From assembly GCA_002350725.1 (NCBI GenBank), contig DEFJ01000034.1:35755-99754 (forward strand): a DNA stretch of 64,000 nucleotides, given 5' to 3'. The notes beneath the pieces are model-generated. The model saw only the letters and a program-made list of their open reading frames with translations. It did not search any database and was not told where the DNA came from. The position numbers and the translations under genes are program-made. Positions 39,201-46,439 of this stretch are shown here, one piece after another; the stretch's first letter is position 1, and the number at the start of each line of letters is the position of its first letter. Origin of the DNA: Cyanobacteria bacterium UBA2855. Lineage in GTDB: Bacteria > Cyanobacteriota > Vampirovibrionia > Gastranaerophilales > Gastranaerophilaceae.

Positions 39201-42200
39201 TATCATACTAAACTCAATTGCCGGATATTTTGCCATCAACTGACTTACTACTTCAGCTTGACTTGATATCTTATCATTTTGTGCGTGATTTATGGCGGTA
39301 TAGGCATCTATTTTCGTTCCGTTCAATTCATAAATTCGTTTTATCCTTGATGCCATTTCCGGAGTTTTAGCAGCCTCAAGAATATTAGTAATACTGTAAC
39401 TGTTCAAATTACTGCCCGTATTTTCATCAAACATTGGGATTAAATAATCCAACAAGTCAATTTTCTCAGGAGTATCAGCTAAAGATATAATTTCTTTAAT
39501 ACGTTCAACAGAAATTCCAAATTTCTCATTACCGTTTGGGGCAACTGTCATTATAGAAACTAATTGTTCAATTATACCGATTTTTTCAGAAGAAGTAGCG
39601 ACATTCAAAATTTCAACAATCTCATTTGCAGTATATGATGACAATGTTATAACATTTTTACCTGTATTAATAGTATTTTTGAATTGGATTATCCAATCTG
39701 CCAGCTCTAACTTTTCAGGACTATCAATTGCCGCAAGAATTTTATTTATTTCTTCTGCATTAAATATATTATATGATTTTTTACCGTTTCGTTCTGCGTA
39801 AATTTCTTTTAATTCTTTTGCAAAATCACGTTTTGCAGTTTCAAAATTTACATCAGAAGGTTTTGAAGAATTATCATCCGTCTTAATTTGAGATGCAGGT
39901 TCAGTTTTTGTCATATCTTCAACCTTTGGAGTTTCATCGGCTTTGGTTTTCTCATCCGCTTTCACCTCATATTTAGGTGCCGGTTTACCTTCTGCTCCCG
40001 AAACTGTAGAGCCTGCTATTGCCAATCTTGTTGTGATTAATGCCGCCAAATCATTTATATCACTTGCCTCATATCTCTTACCGTCAAATTCAACTCCGTA
40101 TTTTACACTGCCATCATTAAGCTTCGTCTCAGTCATTATCATTTTGTCTAATTTTGCTCTTTTTATAGCGGTGTTCAAAAACGCTACATCTACCGCCTCA
40201 TTGACTCGCCCACCCATCAAAGTTTGCAATATCCTTGACAGAACCTTCAAACTTACCATCATATTCGCACTGCCTGTCAGCGCATCCTTTAATCCAACCT
40301 CCTCGGTTGTTAAATCTAATGCCGCATATGCACCTATCTCAGTTACTAAAGCTCCGGCTTTTCCCAAATATTTATTATTCTCCATTATACCTTTTAAGAA
40401 CTGTTCGCCCGTCACGCTGGTAGTAGTTCCCTCGGCCGTCACAACCGATGTTCCTTTTGAAAATGCGTTATCTAATTTTCCGAACTCTGCAATTTTTTTG
40501 GAAACATTTTGCGCCAACGGTCCTGCTACGTATGAACCGAAGAATATATATTTTGCTGCACCCTTCGCTATTTCAACTATCTCTTTTGTCTTGCTGTCAG
40601 TTAGTCCTGCCTCACTGCTTAGCGCATCTAATATCTCAATTCCCGTATCAACAGCAACTGTATTCATTGTCATTGCAAATCTTACACCCTGTTTTACCAA
40701 ATTTGCGCCGTAACGTTCCGCTAATGCTTTTAGTCCGTTAGATATTGCACTTGTTCCTAAAGCGGCTCCGCTTAATGTAGAGAACACCATAACACCGCCA
40801 ATTTTTATCAATCCTCGAGTTGAGGCTGCTTCCCCCATTAACTCTTCCAAACGAGCTTGGTTATCCTCTACACCGTAATACTCTCTGTATTCTTTATGGT
40901 ATCTTTCGGATAAATCCTCATATTTTTCACCGTCTAAAAGCTTTGCGTAGTTTTCTTCCGCACTCTTTTTTATTCCTTGTAATAACTGTAATAGGTTTTT
41001 ATCTATTTCTTCTGCCGATGTCATTTCCTTTGTATATCCTGATACAAAAGTCGCAGCCATTTCCTTATCACCGTTGAAGTATTCCGTTAATACTCCCATT
41101 AACGCATCTCTATAATTCTCGCCGTCCTCTGCAACACTAAAACCTTGTTTTCTTACTCTTTCGTTTTCATATAATCTTTTTACACGCTCTATACCCTTTT
41201 CCAACAACTCTGTACGCTGTTTCAGACCGGTTACTTCGGTATATTTTTGCGCCGTCTGCTGGAATGTATATCCGGTCTCATATTTAAATTCGTTTCCTGT
41301 AGCTCTTTGAAATTCTTCGCTAAACTCAGTATTCAATTCCGGATGCGCTTGCACGTACGGAGTATCTTTTAAATTTTCAAATTTTGCAGCACTTAATAAT
41401 ATATTTGCCTTTTCTTTAGCATCTTTACTTTCTGTCCATATCTTTGCGTATGTTTTGAAGTCTTGCTCATTTACATCCGTGAATAAACCTTTCACTTCCT
41501 CCCAACCCTTTTCTAAAAGTTGGGTTATTACCATACTGATTTTACTTAAATCTCCATTTGTATAATCCCATTGCTGCACAGTATTATATGTTTTATCTGC
41601 GGTATCATTTAAATATTCCGCAGTATAATTTCTTATCTCTTCTTTTGCCCTTTCGGAAAATCTTGTTTCACTTCTGTCAAAATTACTGCTATTTGTATTT
41701 TCTAATACCTTATTTTTTTTCATATACAATTCGGTATACTCTTCAAGTGTAGGTATCTCATTTTCGCTGATATTAGAATTTAAGCCTTCTTTTCCAGCGT
41801 TTTTCTTTGCTTCGTTTTTCTTATACTCTGCAAGCTTTTTCTCATAATCTTTTTTGATTACTTTATCTAATTCCTCTTTGCTATATTCAATGCTTCCCAC
41901 TGTATAGCTTGTCGTAGTATCTGCTCGGTGCTCCTCTATATGCTCTAATTTCAATTCTCCGTCAGGATAATATATTGATGTTATTGTTAAGCCGCCCTTA
42001 TATTGTGTAACTATTTTTTTACATCCGTCGTTTAATATGCTTTCTTCCTCTTTTTCGACAGTTCCGGCAACATCAGATACTGCCTTTACAAATCCGGCAT
42101 AATCTGCATCTTTCATATTAAAATTATAATTAAATACTGCTGATGCAAACTCGCTCTCACTTGTTTGTAAAATATTATCATCCCCTGCGTATTCTTTTAA

Positions 42201-42395
42201 CACTTGCTCAAACAGGGTTATACCTTCTCCATTTATTTTATCGCCTGAATCTAATTTCCCATTATGATTCGTGTCAAATATGTCGAACAACTTGTGATAC
42301 TTTTTGTCAATTAATTCTTTATGTATACCGTTGCCGAGCTTATTTAACTTGTTGTTGCCGTTATTTCCTTGTATTGAATATTCGTCAGGACTCAT
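30273..42395 (-). CDS. 4040-aa multidomain protein: EF-hand, helical repeats, HExxH motif, CX5R phosphatase domain
   Basis: I recognise no single family. From the N-terminus: an EF-hand loop DTNHNGKLDSGD (41-52) in a region without a signal peptide; a charged helical part; a Gly/Ala-rich hydrophobic region (about 527-690) that could enter membranes; a Lys/Glu/Pro linker (about 795-850); helical repeats (about 875-1005 and 2245-2560, further copies to about 2860); a segment with CCIGMGGG (Cys1918-Cys1919); a beta-rich part (about 2945-3180); HEAGH at 3294-3298 with a downstream FAE (Glu3395), resembling lethal-factor-like zinc peptidases; coiled-coil; and a phosphatase-like end with CANGIHRTD (Cys3957, Arg3963). 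The frame is intact for 12.1 kb. A secreted or host-directed effector is a plausible inference, not shown. Confidence 0.85.
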   Translation of the reverse strand: MSPDEYSIQGNNGNNKLNKLGNGIHKELIDKKYHKLFDIFDTNHNGKLDSGDKINGEGITLFEQVLKEYAGDDNILQTSESEFASAVFNYNFNMKDADYAGFVKAVSDVAGTVEKEEESILNDGCKKIVTQYKGGLTITSIYYPDGELKLEHIEEHRADTTTSYTVGSIEYSKEELDKVIKKDYEKKLAEYKKNEAKKNAGKEGLNSNISENEIPTLEEYTELYMKKNKVLENTNSSNFDRSETRFSERAKEEIRNYTAEYLNDTADKTYNTVQQWDYTNGDLSKISMVITQLLEKGWEEVKGLFTDVNEQDFKTYAKIWTESKDAKEKANILLSAAKFENLKDTPYVQAHPELNTEFSEEFQRATGNEFKYETGYTFQQTAQKYTEVTGLKQRTELLEKGIERVKRLYENERVRKQGFSVAEDGENYRDALMGVLTEYFNGDKEMAATFVSGYTKEMTSAEEIDKNLLQLLQGIKKSAEENYAKLLDGEKYEDLSERYHKEYREYYGVEDNQARLEELMGEAASTRGLIKIGGVMVFSTLSGAALGTSAISNGLKALAERYGANLVKQGVRFAMTMNTVAVDTGIEILDALSSEAGLTDSKTKEIVEIAKGAAKYIFFGSYVAGPLAQNVSKKIAEFGKLDNAFSKGTSVVTAEGTTTSVTGEQFLKGIMENNKYLGKAGALVTEIGAYAALDLTTEEVGLKDALTGSANMMVSLKVLSRILQTLMGGRVNEAVDVAFLNTAIKRAKLDKMIMTETKLNDGSVKYGVEFDGKRYEASDINDLAALITTRLAIAGSTVSGAEGKPAPKYEVKADEKTKADETPKVEDMTKTEPASQIKTDDNSSKPSDVNFETAKRDFAKELKEIYAERNGKKSYNIFNAEEINKILAAIDSPEKLELADWIIQFKNTINTGKNVITLSSYTANEIVEILNVATSSEKIGIIEQLVSIMTVAPNGNEKFGISVERIKEIISLADTPEKIDLLDYLIPMFDENTGSNLNSYSITNILEAAKTPEMASRIKRIYELNGTKIDAYTAINHAQNDKISSQAEVVSQLMAKYPAIEFSMINTITGQKWLEYSDRLLGIEDEALVNQINNAIKDGNYFDVLHIADFASYQQGGYENMNPQIREAMQPLQWYAKKNFDAQYSEIQAIQDPVERQKQLEQFDMMIQAELIGRVISSNTTPELFDAMYGKMLSGLSDETRAQVEEINRVTGRKYLPLYGHNNIADSNPIKSKVISNSTGRAKTIELYGSLSDEQKAFVDKHADIFFVAHDGYYMDSWMKYVKDMTSADFEVFEKRKFEDLLKAHENGDITPTDITELMKVNDENWIKINKFGLVDKYLGSRNNPENNIERYTNGKTLKFIIENCSDEEIQTIIDRNILNLSSDGKNSLPDEMILSLAKLSDDQWAYLNNTLGIFKNGILNTGAGKIEDIFEGIEYHEKAMGIIEGQLNNIDGNKKNIDNLVAHGVESTQAMIQSGKLFSGLTPEERAQYEDFSWDKGFAQVDKIKQTVLSAPDKYINGEYETPEELNRAIENFFQLNGVRLAKFSMYADREAIDNLMRRRFADVREYLEITDDFNIKDYELLQSMINSTNISGKPFMPTQKVEFIDLIQGYKLNGLSLDKLKPDENNRLDVAQLNIDLFHQIMRNSGMSEEEISSIPIDKLTSWDTKYTHLLAKEINGEFDQEGDAMHIPTQAGDRAFTDIIRAANLHDFKEYIHDENNIYGKTNKITQSQFSEMNMRYDKWVNPSKEHEVQFKSHDRNTEQISQIATQLAEDINKMLEFKKDASGNDIEDKPTKMLRGFFKKQFPQFFKGDEFVLPAEYTTNKAKLEELINILSDTSEKGQLAQIWNRATNNAKSDKPEVADRAGRTVLALSHLKQRAEDIAKAEDVKAAKTLDLTIKMWNRNPQEDLFQGNYSTCCIGMGGGNGFAMPHYLMDTAYNMIEIRDNNTGKIIGNALCYFVKGADGKPAFIIDNVEIANSMKPSDEVGIQLRNAITEYANNVVRDVTGKEDTPIYMGKSYNDVPIGDLQSHLETVTFVGDMDGDMIYMDLFDGPTERSEFTSSVELLELKGKEPMEPTTRPKENTDTKVQENTQTQANLSYNDVYRELDALVDKAEMPLEEHSSLSADYRIQNFDVENYRSKLAGMKSVKDESRVPTQRFNSDEINTLILLKQKYGDIVDRYINMTFTVEGSEIPVYGSAKDIVKMVTLSKQHKMLTAALSKLTVKTEDSKGNEIEVPQLNADDIETIIRAWEKNSKLTNELLKNLASPYVDQYYTTDMTPNDILEIVEAHEQNPTLTRELMHIKDDRYLDSNGEPLPRVTSDMITDYEENGNPDGLQKISNPRFYGNQIGLLVRLSETNPKIADLFKNEHSGNLVEEFQKVYIENKNFIDKLLEEKELLNIEGLDNCHYVIELARAQKNNPELAQELLHRTFTLGGETHKMPAHQIIDILKVTNADNIDIVKKALDGYTYTRGLMYPQESRFFAADIVKIASVATKDNRDIILKALERKAVYNAVSGYEFNEQGRMQAKTKEVETFAYGADDIVNLARISEIDRAVVLEELNKTERPTLESWTTGSEKYVDVKDIYIKAMETRFGAESDFVRLLKESLNNKILGGENFRTIIEMMSSDKDTQTSSVSIGLDEYKLQLEDKLLKDKFNKILDAYKFDEEFQSVLNDLYKSLNDTKELYNLINTYDGIKFDRTTGEKISGSDKLKLFKAQVLSDYKLLPSEDVSKFSKEDQAMLKAYDKNDVENLAAEKVEDRYDRAIYPKYNAKQIALLLDIKAIDNKLYQQLINMHCTDMAGGTYFPFDADNLALIKEISAKGQEYSHLLKHLFLRMNTNGKAIQPKYLYDLATIKDYVEKYPIDRIYDGLIEHNLELADLEKYIKFCEKYGDEVVGKLLDNGFSLANTEIAADALSPEFINTMLEDIRRIKSEKGITSKTLMYCTSNDSLVQTKNDDRWLRGDDLYASVIDEEGNIYKLDKVSGRVVSVNLGQSKTVNIADGTTSEVSISYDKKMFGEREKDVPTYIEVYRNAEDGTELSREKFIEARVPGNYEIYSYGKDSKGNSRKYLVGLAEYDANGGVHIEKNVESLSGTKTQTVYAEDAEGNRYSYYKITNKDNKVLYQTTDKFTKLSENHYQSVDDGQGYDIEYFEDKVVITKLDENNNKTNEKIEFKIKDFTEEEYEQFNAKVEEQEKELEENFSNASKGAMLFQKDLGKIDVEKIMSEMGIEDNTIDRALIPTLKNMSGEEYFNLINRTKIIIGGSQYSGNAQSLGGGISVSKELYGNLGTILHEAGHEHSFELSLTEMEELQKIYDKEKEVFTSAYPQELLVTVDYFLADNQVSMQNKNNETIQVKQQRGMEETDAETKLITKYKPEADVMQDRTAFLQQHFAETIAYIANKYKEHKHVEKKSQKDALINPIHNMHPKDSHTTTQNPIDAKSLAQNLTALNSINKKDIPYQYRDMWRSCVNRAKNISDKLAENNISKALIAKCDELIKDLEFIKKNVPSKVKEGIENALKELNAAKMLEINNDSSDSAGVSLYDKYKSEIDNLKSFEEIEAYKVRIKKENLPKDLFGILNLKYLELQLRQAIPDEEEFTRIFESCRKSNGNINQGELKAAIREAEQRRHNPELEQLEAELRSLVSGEEEFQRIMNSLGNSRNVEHLKRAINFEKEKVVISKFTTTREIDTYRQRVSNMNMSQENKQYIYNALATKKKLIIFNQKVPDIDIRKQMLNNCKNPDGSIDFSKLEDEVCMFQLRNYIKESTSRQDCHRLREIVQRTKISFEYKLRLLTEIRVRESDFISDDDNVMGIDGASGEEVYNFMRGDMYPTIFDDVRFQNLGLKQSGDNNYIYEQMEHVNSDYEHLFPNLMALGETSLRGRNIVTLPKEILDEAEAMGLSCIIDLRTEASGDFNNSNIDYFYFPISFDPSCDTSVIKNLGGFFDRMEAGNLYIGCANGIHRTDLAIALNYAFNTECTEIPVLASMLRRDLAGTLHRIYVKIMNLTPQERAEYGLTDVVMQKLPKTAEELDKRIKDIVD

Positions 42396-42487
42396 CCTAT
42401 CTCCGTCAGTAAAACCTTTTTGAGCATATTTTTACACCCGTCTACATATTTTTCTACGGCATTTATTACTTTTTTCTTTAGTATTTG

Positions 42488-42505
42488 TGAACAAAAATTA
42501 ACAAT
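42488..42505. promoter_or_regulatory. HLR1-like repeat upstream of the giant gene
   Basis: TGAACAAA, AA, TTAACAAT has the same layout as the site upstream of the adhesin gene, with 15 of 18 bases shared. It lies 93 bp upstream of the giant gene's start and 60 bp before the divergent GH13-like gene. Confidence 0.35.
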
Positions 42506-42564
42506 AAAATTTTATAGCCCGCCAGTGGATTTATTATGTGCTTCAATGATAAAAATTTAATATT

Positions 42565-43878
42565 ATGAATTACACTAATAAATTACTTCTTGCATTAGGG
42601 GAAAACGCACTATTAACTCCTGATAAATTCACTCACGGCAAGCAATACACCGCAGGATTAAAAAAATGGATAGGTAATATTGTTCCATCAGAATTACTTA
42701 CCAGAAGCACAAAACAAGCCATCGAATCCGTTGTTACACTTTGTGAATGCACAACTTTTTATAAATATTTCCCAGATATGATATTAACCCCGAATTATGA
42801 TGACAAATGGGGCGTTAGAGCAAACTACATTGAAATAAATAACCGAGCAATCGCAGAAATGAGAAACACTAACTGCAGAAACGGGTTGCTCAGTACCATA
42901 AAACTTTTGCCTGCAATTCCTCCGTCCGCTAAAAGTTGGGCAAATTGTATAATTTTATCCCAAATTTTCCCAAATATTTATGGCGACGGATATAACAAAG
43001 CTCCCAACGAAGAAAATTCAATATATGGAATAAAATTAAACTCAGGATATAGCAAAAATATTATTAACTTTGATATTACTGATAAAATTTCTCCCCTTGA
43101 ACAATTTCATGCTTTCAATGATATTGCACATTTTCATGGATTAAAAACAGGATTTAGAACGGTAATTTCGGCAGATCAAATAAAAATTACAACAAAAGGA
43201 GATAACGACATAACTTTTGATTGGAAAAACCCCGAACATCAAGAAATTTTTATCCGGGAACATGTAAATCTTATTAATACAGGATTTGAAGCTATATTTA
43301 TAGATTCTGCAAAACACATTGGCGGATATGATATGGAAAATTATACAGGAGTTGGCGCTCTGCCAGATTACACCCAGATGCAGCATATAATAAATGAAAT
43401 CCGCGCCCGTTCAGGCAAAACTACGCTTAGTTTTATAGGAGAAAAAAGCTCCGGAGATTTTATAAGATACGAAAACCTTGGATTAACAGCAGGTACCGGA
43501 TTTATAGAACCTGATAACTATGATGAAGTCAAAGCTCATTCTGAAAAATTTAAATACTCATTCAGCTATACTCCGGGAATAGAAGTATCCAACGACAACG
43601 ACACAGGAGGAAGAAGTTACGAAGAAAGGCTTCACAGAATTAACAACTCTCTTTTTGCTTACGAATATCCGAGTGACAAATTGCCAAGTTTTATGCAAAT
43701 GGAAGATTTATTTCCTCTTAGGTATGACACAAACACGCATCACTTAATGATGTGCAACCCGTCATACTCAACAGACGGCACACCCGAAAGCCACTGGGAA
43801 AACCTGTTTGCAAAAGCGGATGGCAAAGATTATAACAAAAAAGTTTCAGATTTATTTTATCACGCTCTTAATTTATAA
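42565..43878 (+). CDS. Divergent GH13-like (alpha-amylase superfamily) TIM-barrel protein
   Basis: The 437-aa protein has a stretch GFEAIFIDSAKHIGG that matches motif II of GH13 glycosidases, with Asp247 at the nucleophile position and the following KH. Glu293 in LSFIGEKSSGD is a candidate acid/base. The invariant Arg two residues before the nucleophile is replaced by Phe249-2, that is Phe245, so hydrolysis is doubtful. There is no signal peptide. The start ATG has no Shine-Dalgarno sequence and is preceded by AATATT. It diverges from the 4040-aa gene. A non-catalytic or altered-specificity barrel is possible; the assignment rests on motif II and secondary structure only. Confidence 0.5.
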   Translation: MNYTNKLLLALGENALLTPDKFTHGKQYTAGLKKWIGNIVPSELLTRSTKQAIESVVTLCECTTFYKYFPDMILTPNYDDKWGVRANYIEINNRAIAEMRNTNCRNGLLSTIKLLPAIPPSAKSWANCIILSQIFPNIYGDGYNKAPNEENSIYGIKLNSGYSKNIINFDITDKISPLEQFHAFNDIAHFHGLKTGFRTVISADQIKITTKGDNDITFDWKNPEHQEIFIREHVNLINTGFEAIFIDSAKHIGGYDMENYTGVGALPDYTQMQHIINEIRARSGKTTLSFIGEKSSGDFIRYENLGLTAGTGFIEPDNYDEVKAHSEKFKYSFSYTPGIEVSNDNDTGGRSYEERLHRINNSLFAYEYPSDKLPSFMQMEDLFPLRYDTNTHHLMMCNPSYSTDGTPESHWENLFAKADGKDYNKKVSDLFYHALNL

Positions 43879-43882
43879 AAAA

Positions 43883-43905
43883 TGCGGCACCTATAAGGTA
43901 CCGCA
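43883..43905 (-). terminator. Terminator of the response-regulator gene
   Basis: TGCGG/CCGCA and ACC/GGT pairs form a stem with one mismatch. On the minus strand it is followed by T6, 25 bp past the stop at 43931. Confidence 0.75.
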
Positions 43906-43930
43906 CTTAACCATATAACCTAAATAATAA

Positions 43931-44623
43931 TTACACTAATCCCTCTTTAACAGCCTTTACCGCAGCTTGAACTCTGTCATTCACACACATTTTTTGTAAA
44001 ATAGAGCAAACATGAGCTTTTGCTGTATGTACACTTACAATCAATTCTTTAGCTATTTCTGTATTACTTTTCCCGCTTACAAGATGTTTTAGAACCTCAT
44101 ATTCTCTTTCTGTCAACGGAACTCTTCCTTCTTCATTATTTTTATTTGGCAAAAATCCTATATTATCAATTTTTGGAAATGAATTTAGTGCCAATTGAGA
44201 TACCATAGGGTCAATCCAACATGCACCCTCGTTTACATCTCTAATTACGTTAGCCAACTTGTCAGGATCAATATCTTTTAAGCAATAAGCACTTGCGCCT
44301 GAGCTTAGTGCGGAAATAACTTCTTCCGCCCTATCATGAGAAGTCAAAGCTATAACTTTTACGTCAGGGAACATCTCTTTAACCTTTATTGTTGCCTCAA
44401 TACCGTTCATTCCGATTAAACCTAAATCCATCAAAATTACATCAGGTTTTTCTCTCTCCATCATTCTTAAGCCGGTTTGAGCATCCTCGGCTTCAATAAC
44501 AACTGACATATCTTCATTTGCATTAAGTGCACATCGTAACCCTACACGTGTCAATTTAAAATCTTCTATTATTGCAACTCTGATAACTTTTTTCTCTGTA
44601 GGTGCTTCAACTGTTTTCATCAT
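43931..44623 (-). CDS. NarL/FixJ-family response regulator
   Basis: The protein is a two-component transcription factor. The receiver domain has the acidic pair Glu20-Asp21 (IIEDF), the phosphoacceptor Asp66 (VILMDLGL), the conserved Thr/Ser in ALTSHD and Lys in CLKDID. A LuxR-type helix-turn-helix follows at the C-terminus (LTEREYEVLKHL, SNTEIAKELIVSVHTAKAHV). The 230-aa start at 44623 is chosen because AGGA at 44634-44637 lies 10 bases upstream; the open frame extends to 44692 with no ribosome site there. No histidine kinase is in the window, so the signal is unknown. It lies 179 bp downstream of an 89-aa gene on the same strand. Confidence 0.9.
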   Translation of the reverse strand: MMKTVEAPTEKKVIRVAIIEDFKLTRVGLRCALNANEDMSVVIEAEDAQTGLRMMEREKPDVILMDLGLIGMNGIEATIKVKEMFPDVKVIALTSHDRAEEVISALSSGASAYCLKDIDPDKLANVIRDVNEGACWIDPMVSQLALNSFPKIDNIGFLPNKNNEEGRVPLTEREYEVLKHLVSGKSNTEIAKELIVSVHTAKAHVCSILQKMCVNDRVQAAVKAVKEGLV

Positions 44624-44801
44624 AATTTGTAAATCCTCTCTCTTTTGTTTATCGACAAGATTATTAAACAAAAAGGGAATATTATAGTCCATTACCCAAT
44701 AGGCTAAAATACAAGAATATCGTGTGTTTAGAGTAGGTCATGTGGGTATTAGCCAAATGGAGAAACCCTTTTATACACAAGAGATAAAAGCTCAATCAAA
44801 A

Positions 44802-45071
44802 TTACAGTCCTTCAAATATTTTGGACGTATCTTCTTGACTAATTTCAATTGTTTCTTTTGTACCATTATTTACTGAATCTTTAATTTTTAGTTGAAAACA
44901 ATCATCTGCTAGATTTATTTTTTCTTTCAACGCTTCGGCGGCAGGCTTTATTTCTTCTTGAATTTTTTGAATATTTTCAGGAACCTGTTCTTGTGCATTT
45001 TGAGGCAACTTTATCTTAATCTTATTGCCTTTAGCAAGCTTACCCATAATCATTTCACTTAATTTTTCCAT
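44802..45071 (-). CDS. Small acidic/basic protein of unknown function
   Basis: No family is recognised. The 89-aa product is highly charged, with an amphipathic helical first half (Lys-rich) and a Glu/Lys second half containing one Cys. It has no signal peptide. The gene is credible because GGAG precedes the ATG at the right distance and the composition matches neighbours. It lies between the flavodiiron gene (75 bp upstream) and the response regulator gene on the same strand. Whether the three are cotranscribed cannot be told. Confidence 0.6.
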   Translation of the reverse strand: MEKLSEMIMGKLAKGNKIKIKLPQNAQEQVPENIQKIQEEIKPAAEALKEKINLADDCFQLKIKDSVNNGTKETIEISQEDTSKIFEGL

Positions 45072-45146
45072 ATAAAATTCTCCTACAAGTATTTATATAT
45101 AGATAAAAACATTGAAGGTTTATTAATTGCCATAATAACAGATTAT

Positions 45147-46349
45147 TTACATACTCGCTTTTATAGCTTTTGCAAGTTCTGAAAGCTCTGCCACTTTGTC
45201 AGTTTTTACGGAAGATTTAATATTTACATGTTGACCTACAATTTCTGTATTTTTCAATTGAGAAATTATATCAATCATCGCTTTCCCGCATGTTGGCGCC
45301 CATGAACCGTTATCAATTGTCGCAATTTTACGATTTTGCAAATTATGAGCTAATATATCGTGCAGAAGATTTTCCATATTCACAAAGATGCCGTTATTGT
45401 ATGTAGTTGATGCAAATACTATATGCGAATACTTAAACGCATCAGAAACAATGTATGATGGGTGAGTTACGGATGCATCATACATCTTGATATCTTTGAC
45501 ACCTAATTCGGCAAGCTGACCCGCCAATATCTCTGCAGCATTCTGCGTATCACCGTATACAGAAGTATAAGCAATCAATACCGAATTTATTTCCGGAGTA
45601 TAAGTTGACCACTTTTGATATTTATCAATAAATTTGCCTAAATCCTTTCTCCATACATAACCATGTAACGGGCATATCATTTCAATTTCAATTCCTGCAG
45701 CTTTCTTCAACAACATCTGAACTTGAGGCCCGTATTTACCGACAATATTTGTATAATATCTTCTTGCTTCATCCATATAACGTCCGTCAAAATCCACATC
45801 GTCAGCAAATATATTTCCGTCTATTGCCCCAAAAGCACCGAATGCATCTGCTGAAAACAAAATTTTATCAGTTGTATCGTATGTAACCATTACCTCAGGC
45901 CAATGTACCATTGGAGCAAACACAAATGATAATATATGTTTACCGGTACTTAGGGTATCACCCTCTTTAACCAATATGTAATTGGCATCAGATAATTTCA
46001 TATCAAAAAATTGATTAATCATAGTTTGAGTTTTTGCATTACACACAATTTTTAATTCGGGATACTTTTCGACTATTGTCTGAATTTCCGCACAATGATC
46101 CGGCTCCATATGATTAATTACAAGATAATCTAATTTCCTACCGTTCAAGACATGTTCAATATTTTCAAAAAACTGATGAGATGCAGATTTATCAACAGTA
46201 TCTAATAAAACTGTTTTTTCATCCAACAATAAATATGAATTATAAGAAACTCCCGTCGGAACAGGATAAACACTTTCAAACAAAGCTATCCTTCTATCGT
46301 TTGCCCCAATCCAAAACAAATCTTCTTTTATTTTTTTTACGTTATACAT
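45147..46349 (-). CDS. Class A flavodiiron protein (FprA-type O2/NO reductase)
   Basis: The enzyme reduces O2 to water or NO to N2O, protecting anaerobes. The 400-aa protein has a beta-lactamase-like di-iron domain with HMEPDHCAE (His80, Glu82, Asp84, His85), SADAFG and CPLHGYVW ligands, followed by a flavodoxin domain starting at AYTSVYGDTQNAAE (about residue 258) that binds FMN. There is no flavin-reductase or rubredoxin extension, so it is class A and needs a separate electron donor. AGGAG precedes the ATG. It diverges from pgi. The choice between O2 and NO as main substrate cannot be made from sequence alone. Confidence 0.93.
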   Translation of the reverse strand: MYNVKKIKEDLFWIGANDRRIALFESVYPVPTGVSYNSYLLLDEKTVLLDTVDKSASHQFFENIEHVLNGRKLDYLVINHMEPDHCAEIQTIVEKYPELKIVCNAKTQTMINQFFDMKLSDANYILVKEGDTLSTGKHILSFVFAPMVHWPEVMVTYDTTDKILFSADAFGAFGAIDGNIFADDVDFDGRYMDEARRYYTNIVGKYGPQVQMLLKKAAGIEIEMICPLHGYVWRKDLGKFIDKYQKWSTYTPEINSVLIAYTSVYGDTQNAAEILAGQLAELGVKDIKMYDASVTHPSYIVSDAFKYSHIVFASTTYNNGIFVNMENLLHDILAHNLQNRKIATIDNGSWAPTCGKAMIDIISQLKNTEIVGQHVNIKSSVKTDKVAELSELAKAIKASM

Positions 46350-46376
46350 TTTTCTCTCCTATCTGTTAGAACTATT

Positions 46377-46403
46377 TTAACACGAACATGTTTATGGTAT
46401 AAC
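46377..46403 (+). promoter_or_regulatory. Candidate pgi promoter
   Basis: An extended -10 (TGG plus TATAAC, 46398-46403) lies 15 bases after TTAACA (46377-46382), about 37 bp upstream of the pgi ATG. Spacing is short, so this is moderate evidence. Confidence 0.35.
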
Positions 46404-46439
46404 ATGCTTGAATTGTCACTACAAAAAAGGAGAATATAA

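Noticed and set aside
39943..40713. 256-codon plus-strand frame inside the giant gene
   Set aside because: It has no ribosome site, its composition follows the antisense of the real frame, and the minus-strand frame is continuous.
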